Positions 14,567 through 22,828 of a stretch of 64,000 nucleotides of DNA are shown in pieces. Source of the stretch: Piscinibacter sp047602365 (GTDB lineage: Bacteria; Pseudomonadota; Gammaproteobacteria; Burkholderiales; Burkholderiaceae_C); NCBI GenBank assembly GCA_047602365.1, contig JASGHM010000001.1, positions 2,032,985 through 2,096,984 of the forward strand. The letters are read 5' to 3'. Both the position numbers and the translations under genes were made by a program. The notes under the pieces are model-generated. The model ran no database searches. It was not told where the DNA came from and saw nothing but the letters and a program-made list of their open reading frames with translations. Position 1 is the first letter of the stretch; every line of letters starts with the position of its first letter.

Positions 14567-15141
14567 TGGGTCAGGCAGGCGCCGGTCGCGCTGTCCAACA
14601 TGCTGTTGCCCGCCTCGCTGAACTCGTCCTGGCCCTGCGGCATCGGCCGGCTGATCCAGAAGGCGATGCGCTTGGCGTTGTCGTCGGCGGCGCTGGCGAA
14701 GATCTGCCCGCCGCCGTGCAGCACGGTCAGCAGCGGCTTGGCCAGCAGGCGGCTCTCGGCCGGCGAGCCGATCACCGTCGCGCCTTGCGAGGAGTAGAAG
14801 TTCTTGTACATGTCGGTGGTGCGTGCGACGTCGACCGTGGTGGTCGCCAGGTCCACCTCGGTGGTGTGCTGCACGACGCGCAGCGCGCCGCCGGTGCCGG
14901 TGCTGGTGTCATGGCAGCCGCCGCTGCCGCAGGTGTTGGTCGAGATCACGCCGCCCTGGTTGACCTGCAGCGGCGTGTCGAAGATGACGTTGATGCACTT
15001 CTGGAAATAGCGGAACGACAGCTTCTGCCCCCCCGCGCCCGGCGGGTTCTGCACCGGGTCGGGGTTGGACAGCGGGTTGCCGCCGCCGCAGCTGGCCAGC
15101 AACGCGGCAACGGCGATCGCGGCGAGACGCTGTGTTGTCAT
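14563..15141 (-). CDS. Small lipoprotein with CX4CH cytochrome-like motif
   Basis: A 192-residue protein with lipobox LLASC (Cys18). Residues 43-80 read like the start of a cytochrome c domain (FRYFQKCINVIF), but the haem site is Cys71-GSGG-Cys76-His77, that is CX4CH rather than CXXCH. A Met-Pro (RPMPQGQ) near residue 167 could provide the distal ligand. It overlaps the three-haem gene by 4 bases and the SH3b barrel gene by 4 bases. It is probably a c-type cytochrome or a degenerate relative; haem binding is not proved by sequence. Confidence 0.8.
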   Translation of the reverse strand: MTTQRLAAIAVAALLASCGGGNPLSNPDPVQNPPGAGGQKLSFRYFQKCINVIFDTPLQVNQGGVISTNTCGSGGCHDTSTGTGGALRVVQHTTEVDLATTTVDVARTTDMYKNFYSSQGATVIGSPAESRLLAKPLLTVLHGGGQIFASAADDNAKRIAFWISRPMPQGQDEFSEAGNSMLDSATGACLTQ

Positions 15142-18116
15142 CGGGTCGTGCAGCCGGTGGCGATCCAGTCGGCAATCGTCTTGTACTTGGCGCCGCTGGC
15201 GGGCAACTGCGCCACCGTGCCGCCCGAGGGGTGCGGCACCGTCGACGGCCGGCGCAGCAGCGCGTTGGACGGCGCGTTGCAGACGTCGGAGATCATCGTC
15301 AACGTGACGTTGTAGTCGCCCTCGACGCTGCCGGCAAGCACGAAGCGGTTGTTGGCGAACGAAGTCGCGGTCACCGCCCCCGAGTTGCCGACCGGCTGGT
15401 GGCAGCTCGCGCAGTCGGACTGCAGGATCGGGAAGATGGCCGACTCGAAGGTCGCCTCGCTCAGCGTGCTCAGCTGCACCGGGCTGCCGTTGGCGGTGAG
15501 GTTGTTGTAGTACAGGCCGCCCAGGTCCATCCACTCGGTGACCAGGCGCTTCTCCGCGGCGTTGAGCATGGCCGCATGGTTCGGCGCCGTGTTCGGCGGG
15601 TTCGGGTGGGTGGTGCGCGCGTCGGCGCTGGACTTCAGCGTCTCGCCGAACATGATCTCGGTCAGGCGGCTGGAGCGCGCCATGCCCGTCGCGCCGCCGG
15701 CCATGGTCTCCACCAGCGCGGCACCGCGCACGATCTCCGGCTCGCCGTCGCGCAGGCGCGTCACCGGCAGGCCGGTGGTCGCGTCGATCACCGGGTCGCC
15801 GAGCACCAGTTCCTCGTACGAGGTCACGCGGCCGGTGCCGGAGATGCTGCCGCGCAGGTCGAGCTTGGCGGTGTCGGCGTGGCAGGTGGTGCAGGTGTTG
15901 GCGCCGCGGTTGCGCGTCCAGATCGGCTGGATGTGATCCGGGTAGTTGATGAAGCCGTTGGTCGGCACCGCGGTCACCAGGTCGTCGGCGGCGTTGGTGT
16001 TGCCGGTGTAGCGCACGCTGATCGGCGCACGCGCAACGACACCGGTCTTGGTGGTGTCGGCCCACACGTCGGTGAACTCCATGTCGGCGCTCAGCGCGAA
16101 GCGGCTGTTGTCCAGGCGGGTGCGCAGCGAGGCCATGGTCTCGCCGGACTGGTGCTGGCTGGCCAGCGTCGGGTTCAGCGCGGCCGGCAGCGTGTCGACC
16201 ACCGTGCCGGAGTTGATCGAGGCGCCACGGCGCGGGCTGTGGCAGCCCAGGCAGGTGCGGCGCTCGCCGGGGCGGACCTGGATCCAGTTCAGGTGGGTCT
16301 GGATGCCGCGGCCCTTGGCGTCGACGACGGTCAGCGCCAGCGGCGTGTCGGCCGGCACGCGCAGCTTGAACGAGCCGTCCGGTTCGATCGGCGCGTAGCC
16401 GAGGATCTGCTGCGGCTCGAAGTCGGTCTCGCCGATCGCCTCGCGCATGCCGGTGCTGCCGGCTCCGGGCGGCACCACGCGGGTGGCGCGCACGAAACGC
16501 ATCGGCGAGCACAGGTAGGTGGCGTCTGCCGGGTCCTTGATGCGGCGCAGGTCGGCGACCTGGGCGCGCGTGTCGCTGGCGTTCAGCGGCGCCGCCTTGG
16601 CGATGCCGGCGGTGCAGCCGGCCGGCAGGTCGGACGCGGCGATCATCGATTCGCCGTTGCGGTCCAGGCCGTCGGTGTCGTAGACGCTGCGCACCTCGAT
16701 CTCGCCCAGGCCCTGGCCGGCCAGCGTCGAGTCGACGCTGGTCGGGTCGGTGGCGTTCGGCTCGTCACGCTTGTCGATGGCGACCGGGTCGATGTACATG
16801 AAGCCGGCCGGCGGCGTGGCCACGGGCAGGAAGGTCTGCTTGGCCGGGTCGTACATGTAGATCGAGTAGGCGGCCGGCGCGTTGTCCTGCACCGGCGCGG
16901 CGGCGCGCTCGGCGCGTGTCATCGTCTCGTCCTCGAGCGACGCGCGCTCTTCGGCGGTCAGGTTGGCGCAGGGGATCACCGTGCCGTTGCGCGTCACCTC
17001 GCAGGGGCGGTAGGCCAGCAGCACGCGGTCGGTGCCGTCCCACAGCGGGAACGGCGTCGAGATGCGGCCGTACTCCGACAGGCCGCGGTTCTGGTTCAGC
17101 GACTTCTCGGTCACTTCGGTCTGGCCGCCGGCGGCCGCAACGGTCTTGTTGGCCGGCGTGTTGTGCTCCGAGTAGTTGGCAGCGTCGATGAACATCAGCG
17201 AGCCGCCTTCCTGCGTGCGCGACAGCGCCATCAGGTCGGACGAGATGAAGCCCTTGTACTTGCCCTTCGGGTCCATCTCGCGCGGGTGCAGAAAGCTGTT
17301 GCCCGGGCTCTGCGCACCGTACATCACGAACATGTCGGTGCCGTCGGGCTTGACGCGGAACACCGCGAAGCGGTTGCGCGGGCCGACGTGCTCCCAGCGC
17401 GAGAACATGATCTCGCCGTTGCTGCGCACCACCGGGTTGCGGTCGTGGCTGGCGTTGACCGAGATCTGCGTGATCGCGCCGCCGTCCTTGTCCATCGTGT
17501 GCAGCTGCAGCACACGCTCGCGCTCGTACTCGTCGAGCGCGTAGGAGGTGCGACCACCGGCGGTGGTCTTGGTCTTGCCCTGGCGGTTCGACGCGAACAC
17601 GTAGCCGCGGCCGCCCGGCAGGTAGGCCGGGTCGACGTCGTCGTCGGTGGTCGAGGCGGTGATGCGCCGGAAGGTGCCGCCGGTGAAGCCACCGGTGGTC
17701 ATGTCGTACTCCCAGATGTTCCAGCGGCCGGTACAGGCGGCCGCACCGTCGATCTGGGCGGTGTTCGAGGTCGGGCACTTCATCGCGAAGACGATCTTCT
17801 TGCCGTCGTACGACACCTCGGGGTCGGACGCGTCGCCGACGCCCTGCGTGAACTTGGCGGTGATGTTGTGCTCGGTGGCGCTGGCGCTGGAGCGCTCGCG
17901 GATGATCAGGTCGCCGCCGGGCGCGCTGGGCGAGCCGTTGGTCGGGTTGATCGTCATCGACGTCGAGCGCTTGACGTACGCGATCGGCACTTCGCCGGAC
18001 ACCGTGACGGTGCCGTCGCTGCTGCCGCCGCCCGAACAGGCCGCGGTGATCGCCGCAGCCAGTGCTGCAAGGCCGGTGACCGCCAGGCGGCCGTGGGGAT
18101 ATGACAGGTTTCTCAT
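15138..18116 (-). CDS. Three-haem lipoprotein, HzsA-like with PD40/beta-propeller
   Basis: A 992-residue protein with lipobox near residue 27 (AAAITAAC). The N-terminal half carries beta-propeller/PD40-type repeats (DPEVSYDGKKIVFAMK, DDDVDPAYLPGGRGYVFA). Three CXXCH haem motifs follow at about 622 (CLGCH), 742 (CTTCH) and 902 (CASCH). The propeller and the RRTCLGCHSPR block recall the alpha subunit of hydrazine synthase, but relatives of that fold occur widely outside anammox bacteria, so no hydrazine activity is claimed. The ATG at 18116 has a strong ribosome site, GAGGAGG, six bases upstream. It is likely an outer-membrane or periplasmic redox protein. Confidence 0.88.
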   Translation of the reverse strand: MRNLSYPHGRLAVTGLAALAAAITAACSGGGSSDGTVTVSGEVPIAYVKRSTSMTINPTNGSPSAPGGDLIIRERSSASATEHNITAKFTQGVGDASDPEVSYDGKKIVFAMKCPTSNTAQIDGAAACTGRWNIWEYDMTTGGFTGGTFRRITASTTDDDVDPAYLPGGRGYVFASNRQGKTKTTAGGRTSYALDEYERERVLQLHTMDKDGGAITQISVNASHDRNPVVRSNGEIMFSRWEHVGPRNRFAVFRVKPDGTDMFVMYGAQSPGNSFLHPREMDPKGKYKGFISSDLMALSRTQEGGSLMFIDAANYSEHNTPANKTVAAAGGQTEVTEKSLNQNRGLSEYGRISTPFPLWDGTDRVLLAYRPCEVTRNGTVIPCANLTAEERASLEDETMTRAERAAAPVQDNAPAAYSIYMYDPAKQTFLPVATPPAGFMYIDPVAIDKRDEPNATDPTSVDSTLAGQGLGEIEVRSVYDTDGLDRNGESMIAASDLPAGCTAGIAKAAPLNASDTRAQVADLRRIKDPADATYLCSPMRFVRATRVVPPGAGSTGMREAIGETDFEPQQILGYAPIEPDGSFKLRVPADTPLALTVVDAKGRGIQTHLNWIQVRPGERRTCLGCHSPRRGASINSGTVVDTLPAALNPTLASQHQSGETMASLRTRLDNSRFALSADMEFTDVWADTTKTGVVARAPISVRYTGNTNAADDLVTAVPTNGFINYPDHIQPIWTRNRGANTCTTCHADTAKLDLRGSISGTGRVTSYEELVLGDPVIDATTGLPVTRLRDGEPEIVRGAALVETMAGGATGMARSSRLTEIMFGETLKSSADARTTHPNPPNTAPNHAAMLNAAEKRLVTEWMDLGGLYYNNLTANGSPVQLSTLSEATFESAIFPILQSDCASCHQPVGNSGAVTATSFANNRFVLAGSVEGDYNVTLTMISDVCNAPSNALLRRPSTVPHPSGGTVAQLPASGAKYKTIADWIATGCTTR

Positions 18117-18142
18117 CTTCGCCTCCTCTGATTCCGTCCCGC

Positions 18143-19216
18143 TCACTGGCGGGCCACGTCGACCGACGGCGAACTGCCCGAGAGCAGTCCGGACGAGTAG
18201 TGCAGGACACCGTTCGCGTCGACGACGACGGCATCCACTCCCGAAAGCGTTTCGATCAACTTCAGCCCGCGCTCGACGCCGAGCACGAACACGGTCTTGG
18301 ACAGCGCTTCGGTGGTCAGCCCGTCCGTCGCCAGGATGGTCACGCTGCGCACGGCGTCGGCCGAGCGGCCGCTGCGCGGGTCGATGACGTGGTGGTGGCG
18401 CACGCCGTCGCGCTCGAAGCAGCGCTCGTAGTCGCCCGAGGTCGAGATGGCGGTGTCTTCCAGCGGCAGCAGCGCGACCACGCCGTCGGCGCGGCGCGGG
18501 TCGCGGATCGCGATGGTCCAGGGCCGGCCGCGGCGGTCGCCGAGCACGTGGCTGTCGCCGCCGGCGGTGACGATGGCATGGGTGACGCCCAGCGCGGCCA
18601 GGATGGCCACGCCGTTGTCCACCGCATGGCCCTTGGCGAAGCCGCCGAGGTCGATGCGCATGCCTTCACGTGCGAAGCGGATGCTGCGGTTCTTCGGGTC
18701 GAGGACCAGGTTCTGCCAGCCGATCGCGGCGCGGCCGCGGGCCAGCTGCTCGGCGCTCGGTACGGTGCCGGCACGGTAGTCGTACAGGTTGCCGACGCTG
18801 GCGAAGCTGATGTCGAAGGCCCCGTCGGAGAAGCGCGAGAACTCGATCGCGCGCTCGATCAGGCGGTACATCTCCAGCGACAGCGGCACCGCCTCGCGGC
18901 CGGCGTCGCGGTTGATGCGCGACAGCTCCGACTCCGGCTTGTGCGGGCTCATCGTGTGGTCGATGCGGTGCATCTCGTCCATCACCGCGGTGATGGCGCT
19001 CTGGGCCTCGCGCTCGTCGTCGGCCCACAGCTCGACGCGGATCGCCGTGCCCATGATGGCCTCGTCGCGGTGGAACCAGTCGCCGCTGCGGCACGGGAAC
19101 GACCACGGGCGGCGCCAGTGTGCGCCGTGGCACGCTTGCCGAACGTCAAGCCGAAGAATGACAAGACCCGCTCCCTGTTGTGATGCGGGCGCATCTTCCG
19201 GCCTTGACGCGGTCAA
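18143..19216 (-). CDS. apbE: FAD:protein FMN transferase (ApbE family)
   Basis: An ApbE-type enzyme, which attaches FMN from FAD to Thr/Ser residues of exported proteins. The family start of the domain, EAIMGTAIRVELW, and the later blocks IDLGGFAKGHAVD and HHHVIDPRSG are present. The N-terminus is unsettled: the only upstream start in frame is a TTG at 19216, giving 357 residues with a non-signal-like 54-residue lead, while the next in-frame ATG (19054) begins right at MGT and would cut the domain short. It is the first gene of the long operon. Its flavin target is not obvious; no standard SGAT-type site was found in the neighbours by eye. Confidence 0.88.
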   Translation of the reverse strand: MTASRPEDAPASQQGAGLVILRLDVRQACHGAHWRRPWSFPCRSGDWFHRDEAIMGTAIRVELWADDEREAQSAITAVMDEMHRIDHTMSPHKPESELSRINRDAGREAVPLSLEMYRLIERAIEFSRFSDGAFDISFASVGNLYDYRAGTVPSAEQLARGRAAIGWQNLVLDPKNRSIRFAREGMRIDLGGFAKGHAVDNGVAILAALGVTHAIVTAGGDSHVLGDRRGRPWTIAIRDPRRADGVVALLPLEDTAISTSGDYERCFERDGVRHHHVIDPRSGRSADAVRSVTILATDGLTTEALSKTVFVLGVERGLKLIETLSGVDAVVVDANGVLHYSSGLLSGSSPSVDVARQ

Positions 19217-19226
19217 TTTGCGTCAA
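19204..19226. promoter_or_regulatory. Perfect inverted repeat ahead of the apbE operon
   Basis: TTGACGC, nine bases, GCGTCAA: a perfect 7-bp inverted repeat in the 182-base gap between apbE and the convergent-side end of the amidohydrolase operon. It overlaps the TTG that would be the longest apbE start, so either it is an operator in the leader and the true start is elsewhere, or it is chance. The rest of 19217-19398 shows no gene. Confidence 0.45.
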
Positions 19227-19398
19227 AACTTGGCAAACTGCGATGACCTTACAAAGGGACGCACAAGAAACCCCACCAGGCGTTCGGGGCCTGATTCAGG
19301 ATGTTTCAGATGCGTGCAGGCGCTGCGAAAGTGATGCTCCCGCACCACAGGCGCCGAGTGTCCGCCGCAGTCAGCGCGCGAGTTCTTCTGCGGCCAGA

Positions 19399-21084
19399 TC
19401 AACGGGCGAATTCGGTCAGCAACTCACCGGCCAGCGGCGCCTTGTCGATCAGGCCGTTCGCATCGGCCACCTGGCGGCCGTTGACCCAGACGGCGTGCAC
19501 GCCGCGGGCGTCGGTGTGCAGGCGCGCGGCGCCGCCGGGCAGGTCGTGCACACGCCGTGTCGCGGCGCGGCCGACGGTCGCCGGGTCGAACAGCAGCAGG
19601 TCGGCGGCATGGCCCTCGCGCAGCAGGCCGCGGTCGGCCAGGCCGAAGATCTGCGCGCTCTGCAGCGTCAGCCGGCGCACCGCCTCGGGCAGGCTCATCA
19701 CGCCGCGGTCGCGCGACCAGTGGCCCATCAGGTGCAGGCCGAAGCCGGCGTCGTTGAAGAAGGTCAGGTGGGCGCCGGCGTCGGACAGCGAGACCAGGCT
19801 GTGCGGGTGCGTCAGCAGCCGGGCCACCGCGGGCTCGTCGCTGTTCAGCAGCTGGGCGGTGAAGATCGTCGTCAGGTCTTCGTCGAGCGCGAGGTCGAGC
19901 ATGACGTCCAGCGGGTCCTTGCCGGCACGCGCGGCCAGTTCGGCGATGCTCTTCTGCTCCAGTGCGCGGTGCCGCTCCTGCGACACCTGCACCACGTGCA
20001 CCTTCTGCCACTCGCCGTTGAACAGGCGGAAGGTGGCCGGCGCGGCCAGTTCGGCGCGCACGCGGTTGCGGAAGCCGGGGTCGGCGAGCAGCGCCTCCAG
20101 TGCTGCGCCTTTCAGCGCCAGTGCCGGCTGCCAGCTCTGCAGGCCCTCGACCGGGTAGGGCGAGGCCAGCGTGAACTCCATCGTCAGCGGGCAGCACGAG
20201 ACCTGGCCGATCAGCCGGCGGCCGCGCGTGTTGGCCGCGCTGATCGCGTCGAGGTCGTCGAACACCGCCTGCGGGTTGGTGCCGTTGTGCAGCAGCGCGG
20301 CGATCATCACCGGCCGCTGCGCCCGCGCGGCCATCTCCTCGAGCAGCGCCACCGGCATCTGCCCGCCCTTGGTGACCATGTAGACGCCGCCACCGCGGTG
20401 CGCCATCGCCTCGATCAGCGCGAGGTGCTCGGCATCGCCGGCCAGCCGCGACGGCATCGGGATGCCGGCCTCGCCGTTGTGGGCCGGGCTGGTCGAGCTG
20501 GCGAAGCCGACCGCGCCGGCATCCATCGCCTCGCGGATCACCGCGGCCATGCGCACGATCTCGTCGGGCGTGGCCTCGCGCTGCGTCGCCGCGTCGCCCA
20601 TCACCCAGGTGCGCACCGACGAGTGGCCGACGTAGCAGGCCAGGTTGACCGCGCTGCCGCTGCGGCGCAGCTGCGCGAGGTACTCGGCGAAGGTCTCGAA
20701 CTCCCAGCGGATGCCCTGGCGCAGCACGTCCAGCGACATGCCCTCGACCTGGGTCAGGTTGCGCATCGTGCGTTCGCGGTCGGCGGGCCGGCACGGTGCG
20801 ATGGTGAAGCCGCAGTTGCCGATCGCCGCCGTCGTCACGCCCAGCGACGGCGAGGGCCGCACGTAGGGGTCCCAGGTGATCTGGGCGTCGAAATGGGTGT
20901 GGCTGTCGATGATGCCGGGCATCAGCGCCAGGCCGCCGGCGTCGACCACCTGCACGGCGTCGACCGGCAGCGAGGGCGCGATGGCGCGGATGCGACCGGC
21001 TCGCACGGCCAGGTCGGCCTTGAATGGCTCGCCGCCGCTGCCGTCGTACAGCGTCGCGCCGCGGATCAGCAGGTCGTCGCTCAT
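19399..21084 (-). CDS. N-acyl-D-amino-acid deacylase-like amidohydrolase
   Basis: A 561-residue metal-dependent amidohydrolase of the D-aminoacylase group. It has the N-terminal composite-domain strand (LLIRGATLYDGSGGEP), the metal ligands in PGIIDSHTHFDAQ (HxH), GNCGFTIAPC with the Cys characteristic of D-aminoacylases, and SLSDAGAHLTFF with the late Asp. It should hydrolyse an N-acyl amino acid or a cyclic amide/imide. It is the last gene of the operon led by the GntR-type regulator and begins four bases after the 81-bp repeat, whose GAGGGG serves as ribosome site. Confidence 0.88.
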   Translation of the reverse strand: MSDDLLIRGATLYDGSGGEPFKADLAVRAGRIRAIAPSLPVDAVQVVDAGGLALMPGIIDSHTHFDAQITWDPYVRPSPSLGVTTAAIGNCGFTIAPCRPADRERTMRNLTQVEGMSLDVLRQGIRWEFETFAEYLAQLRRSGSAVNLACYVGHSSVRTWVMGDAATQREATPDEIVRMAAVIREAMDAGAVGFASSTSPAHNGEAGIPMPSRLAGDAEHLALIEAMAHRGGGVYMVTKGGQMPVALLEEMAARAQRPVMIAALLHNGTNPQAVFDDLDAISAANTRGRRLIGQVSCCPLTMEFTLASPYPVEGLQSWQPALALKGAALEALLADPGFRNRVRAELAAPATFRLFNGEWQKVHVVQVSQERHRALEQKSIAELAARAGKDPLDVMLDLALDEDLTTIFTAQLLNSDEPAVARLLTHPHSLVSLSDAGAHLTFFNDAGFGLHLMGHWSRDRGVMSLPEAVRRLTLQSAQIFGLADRGLLREGHAADLLLFDPATVGRAATRRVHDLPGGAARLHTDARGVHAVWVNGRQVADANGLIDKAPLAGELLTEFAR

Positions 21085-21088
21085 GTCT

Positions 21089-21169
21089 GCCCCTCGTCCG
21101 ACGAGTACATCGGCCGATCCCCCAAGGGGATGCGGGCCGGCTTGGGAGCGGCCCGGCGCTCGGCCCGCG
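21089..21169 (-). repeat. 81-bp dispersed repeat, copy 2, next to a start codon
   Basis: 78 of 81 bases match the copy at 2961-3041. On the - strand it ends in GAGGGGC four bases before the ATG at 21084, the same spacing as in copy 1. One of the three differences changes the outer stem from CCCCTCG to CCCCTTG, which keeps pairing through a G-U. It occupies nearly the whole gap between the cupin and the amidohydrolase genes. Confidence 0.85.
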
Positions 21170-21463
21170 TCACGCCGTGCCCCGGTTGTTGCGTCGTGCG
21201 ACCCAGTAGGTCGCGCCCTGCTCGCCATAGCGCTCGGCGTGCGGCACGTCGGCGTCGAGCGCGAAAGGATCGCCGGGCCGCAGGTGCTGCGTCTGCCCAC
21301 CGACGCTGAGCCACATCTCGCCCTGCACCACCAGCGCGTCGACCGCGAACGGATGCGTGTGCGTGTCCAGCACCGTGCCCGGCTCCCAGCGGCGCTCGAG
21401 CACCTCGTCGAAGCCGCGCGCGCGGGCCTGTGCGGCGAACTGCTCGAAGCCGGCCGTGCTCAT
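21170..21463 (-). CDS. Small cupin-domain protein
   Basis: A 97-residue single-domain cupin. The metal-site motif is visible as THTHPFAVDALVVQGE (His35, His37, Glu44) and PHAERYG (His75). The beta-strand pattern and length fit the smallest cupins. Such proteins may isomerise or hydrolyse small substrates or sense them. It starts 5 bases after the stop of the dehydrogenase gene, and its stop touches the 81-bp repeat. Its exact reaction is not recognisable. Confidence 0.85.
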   Translation of the reverse strand: MSTAGFEQFAAQARARGFDEVLERRWEPGTVLDTHTHPFAVDALVVQGEMWLSVGGQTQHLRPGDPFALDADVPHAERYGEQGATYWVARRNNRGTA

Positions 21464-21468
21464 CGCAC

Positions 21469-22827
21469 TCAGGCGGCGCGCCGCTGCGCGGGCGCGAACA
21501 TCTCTTCCATCGCGCGGCGGGTGCGGTAGGCGTGCGTTGTGGTGTCCATCGCCACGTCGGCCCAGCTCAGGCTCTGGCCCTTCTTCACCGGCCGCACCAG
21601 CTTGACGTTGTGCGCCAGGCCGAGCGGCAGCCCGCCCATCGCGGCCGAGGTGGTAGCCGGCAGCAGCTTGCCCCACACCGTGTAGCCGCCTTCGCCGTCG
21701 AGCATCTCGCCGGGCGCCAGGTCGCGCTTGGCGGTGGCCACCACGTCGGCGTTCCAGCTCATCGCCACGCCGGTCGGCTCGTTGCGCAGCGCGACGCTGG
21801 CCACCGAGACGCCGACCTCCAGCCCGATCAGGTGCCAGCGCTTGTACAGCGTGAAGTAGCGCCCGCTCGGGTCGGTGTGGGCGTTGTATTCCTCGAAGCA
21901 GTTCTTGATGTACTCGGTCTCGGCCTCGACGGTGACCCACACGCCCATGCGGATGTCGTAGGGGATCTTGCGGCCGTCGGTCTCCAGCGAGGAGATCACC
22001 TCGACCATGCCCTTCTTCTCGAGCACGCCGCCTTCGCTCTTCGGGCGGGTGACATACGGGATGTCTTCCACGCTGGCCGGCGGGTACAGCAGTCCGTTGC
22101 TCGGCACCGCCAGCCCGGTGGCGTTGGACACCGCGGTCGATTCGATCGACGGCTTGGAGCCGTCGAGGAAGCTGTTGAACATCTTCGGGTTCAGGCCGCC
22201 GCGCTTCGCCTGCTCGGGCGTCAGGCCGTAGTGGCCCCACACCGTCTCCGGCGTCGATTCGCTGAAGTGCGGCAGCCACTTGTGGCCGCGCCCGGCAGCG
22301 ACGACCGGGAAGCCGCAGGTGCGTGCCCAGTCGACCAGGTCGCAGATCAGCGCCGGCTGGTCGCCGAAGGCCATCGAGTAGACGACGCCGGCCTCGGCGG
22401 CCTTCTTCGCCAGCAGCGCGCCGCAGAAGGCGTCGGCCTCGACGGTGACGTTGACGACATGCTTGCGGTTGTCGAACGCGGCCAGGCAGTGGTCGACCGC
22501 GGCGATCGGGTTGCCGGTGCATTCGACGATCACGTCGATCGCCGGGTGGCGCACCAGCGCCTGCCAGTCGTCGCCGACGTGGGTGGCGCCGGTCTTCAGC
22601 GCCTCGGCCAGCGAGCCGGCCTGGGTGCGCTGCGCCTCCCAGCCGACACGGGCCAGGTTGGTCTGCGCCGTGGCCGGCGAGAGGTCGGCAATGCCGACCA
22701 GGTGCACGCCGGGTGTGCGCGGAACCTGCGCGAGGTACATCGAGCCGAACTTGCCGGCGCCGATCAGGCCGATGCGCACCGGACGGCCTTCGGCCTGGCG
22801 TTGCAGGAGCTTGGCGTGGAGGTTCAT
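21469..22827 (-). CDS. NAD(P)-dependent oxidoreductase with SAF domain
   Basis: A 452-residue protein: a Rossmann fold at the N-terminus (IGLIGAGKFGSM, GxGxxG at 23-28), a homoserine-dehydrogenase-like middle region, and a C-terminal SAF domain (RDLAPGEMLDGEGGYTVWG, VKKGQSLSW) related to antifreeze proteins and sialate synthase. Members of this group are annotated as homoserine-dehydrogenase-like or flagellar-SAF-type proteins and are found in catabolic operons. It begins 1 base after the dioxygenase gene ends. The substrate cannot be stated; a branched hydroxy or amino acid is possible. Confidence 0.85.
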   Translation of the reverse strand: MNLHAKLLQRQAEGRPVRIGLIGAGKFGSMYLAQVPRTPGVHLVGIADLSPATAQTNLARVGWEAQRTQAGSLAEALKTGATHVGDDWQALVRHPAIDVIVECTGNPIAAVDHCLAAFDNRKHVVNVTVEADAFCGALLAKKAAEAGVVYSMAFGDQPALICDLVDWARTCGFPVVAAGRGHKWLPHFSESTPETVWGHYGLTPEQAKRGGLNPKMFNSFLDGSKPSIESTAVSNATGLAVPSNGLLYPPASVEDIPYVTRPKSEGGVLEKKGMVEVISSLETDGRKIPYDIRMGVWVTVEAETEYIKNCFEEYNAHTDPSGRYFTLYKRWHLIGLEVGVSVASVALRNEPTGVAMSWNADVVATAKRDLAPGEMLDGEGGYTVWGKLLPATTSAAMGGLPLGLAHNVKLVRPVKKGQSLSWADVAMDTTTHAYRTRRAMEEMFAPAQRRAA

Positions 22828-22828
22828 C

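Noticed and set aside
15132..18104. A 990-codon open frame on the + strand opposite the three-haem gene
   Set aside because: The - strand frame has a signal peptide, three CXXCH motifs and a strong ribosome site; the + strand frame is Arg/Val/His-rich noise.
15138..18116. Reading the HzsA-like protein as a hydrazine synthase subunit
   Set aside because: No beta/gamma subunit, hydrazine dehydrogenase or other anammox gene is nearby, and the propeller-haem fold occurs in other contexts.
18982..19194. A 70-codon - strand frame overlapping the 5' part of apbE
   Set aside because: It begins with an ATG but becomes Arg/Ala/Ser/Thr-rich in a pattern expected from an out-of-frame reading of apbE. 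Kept only as a hint that the apbE start may be misread.
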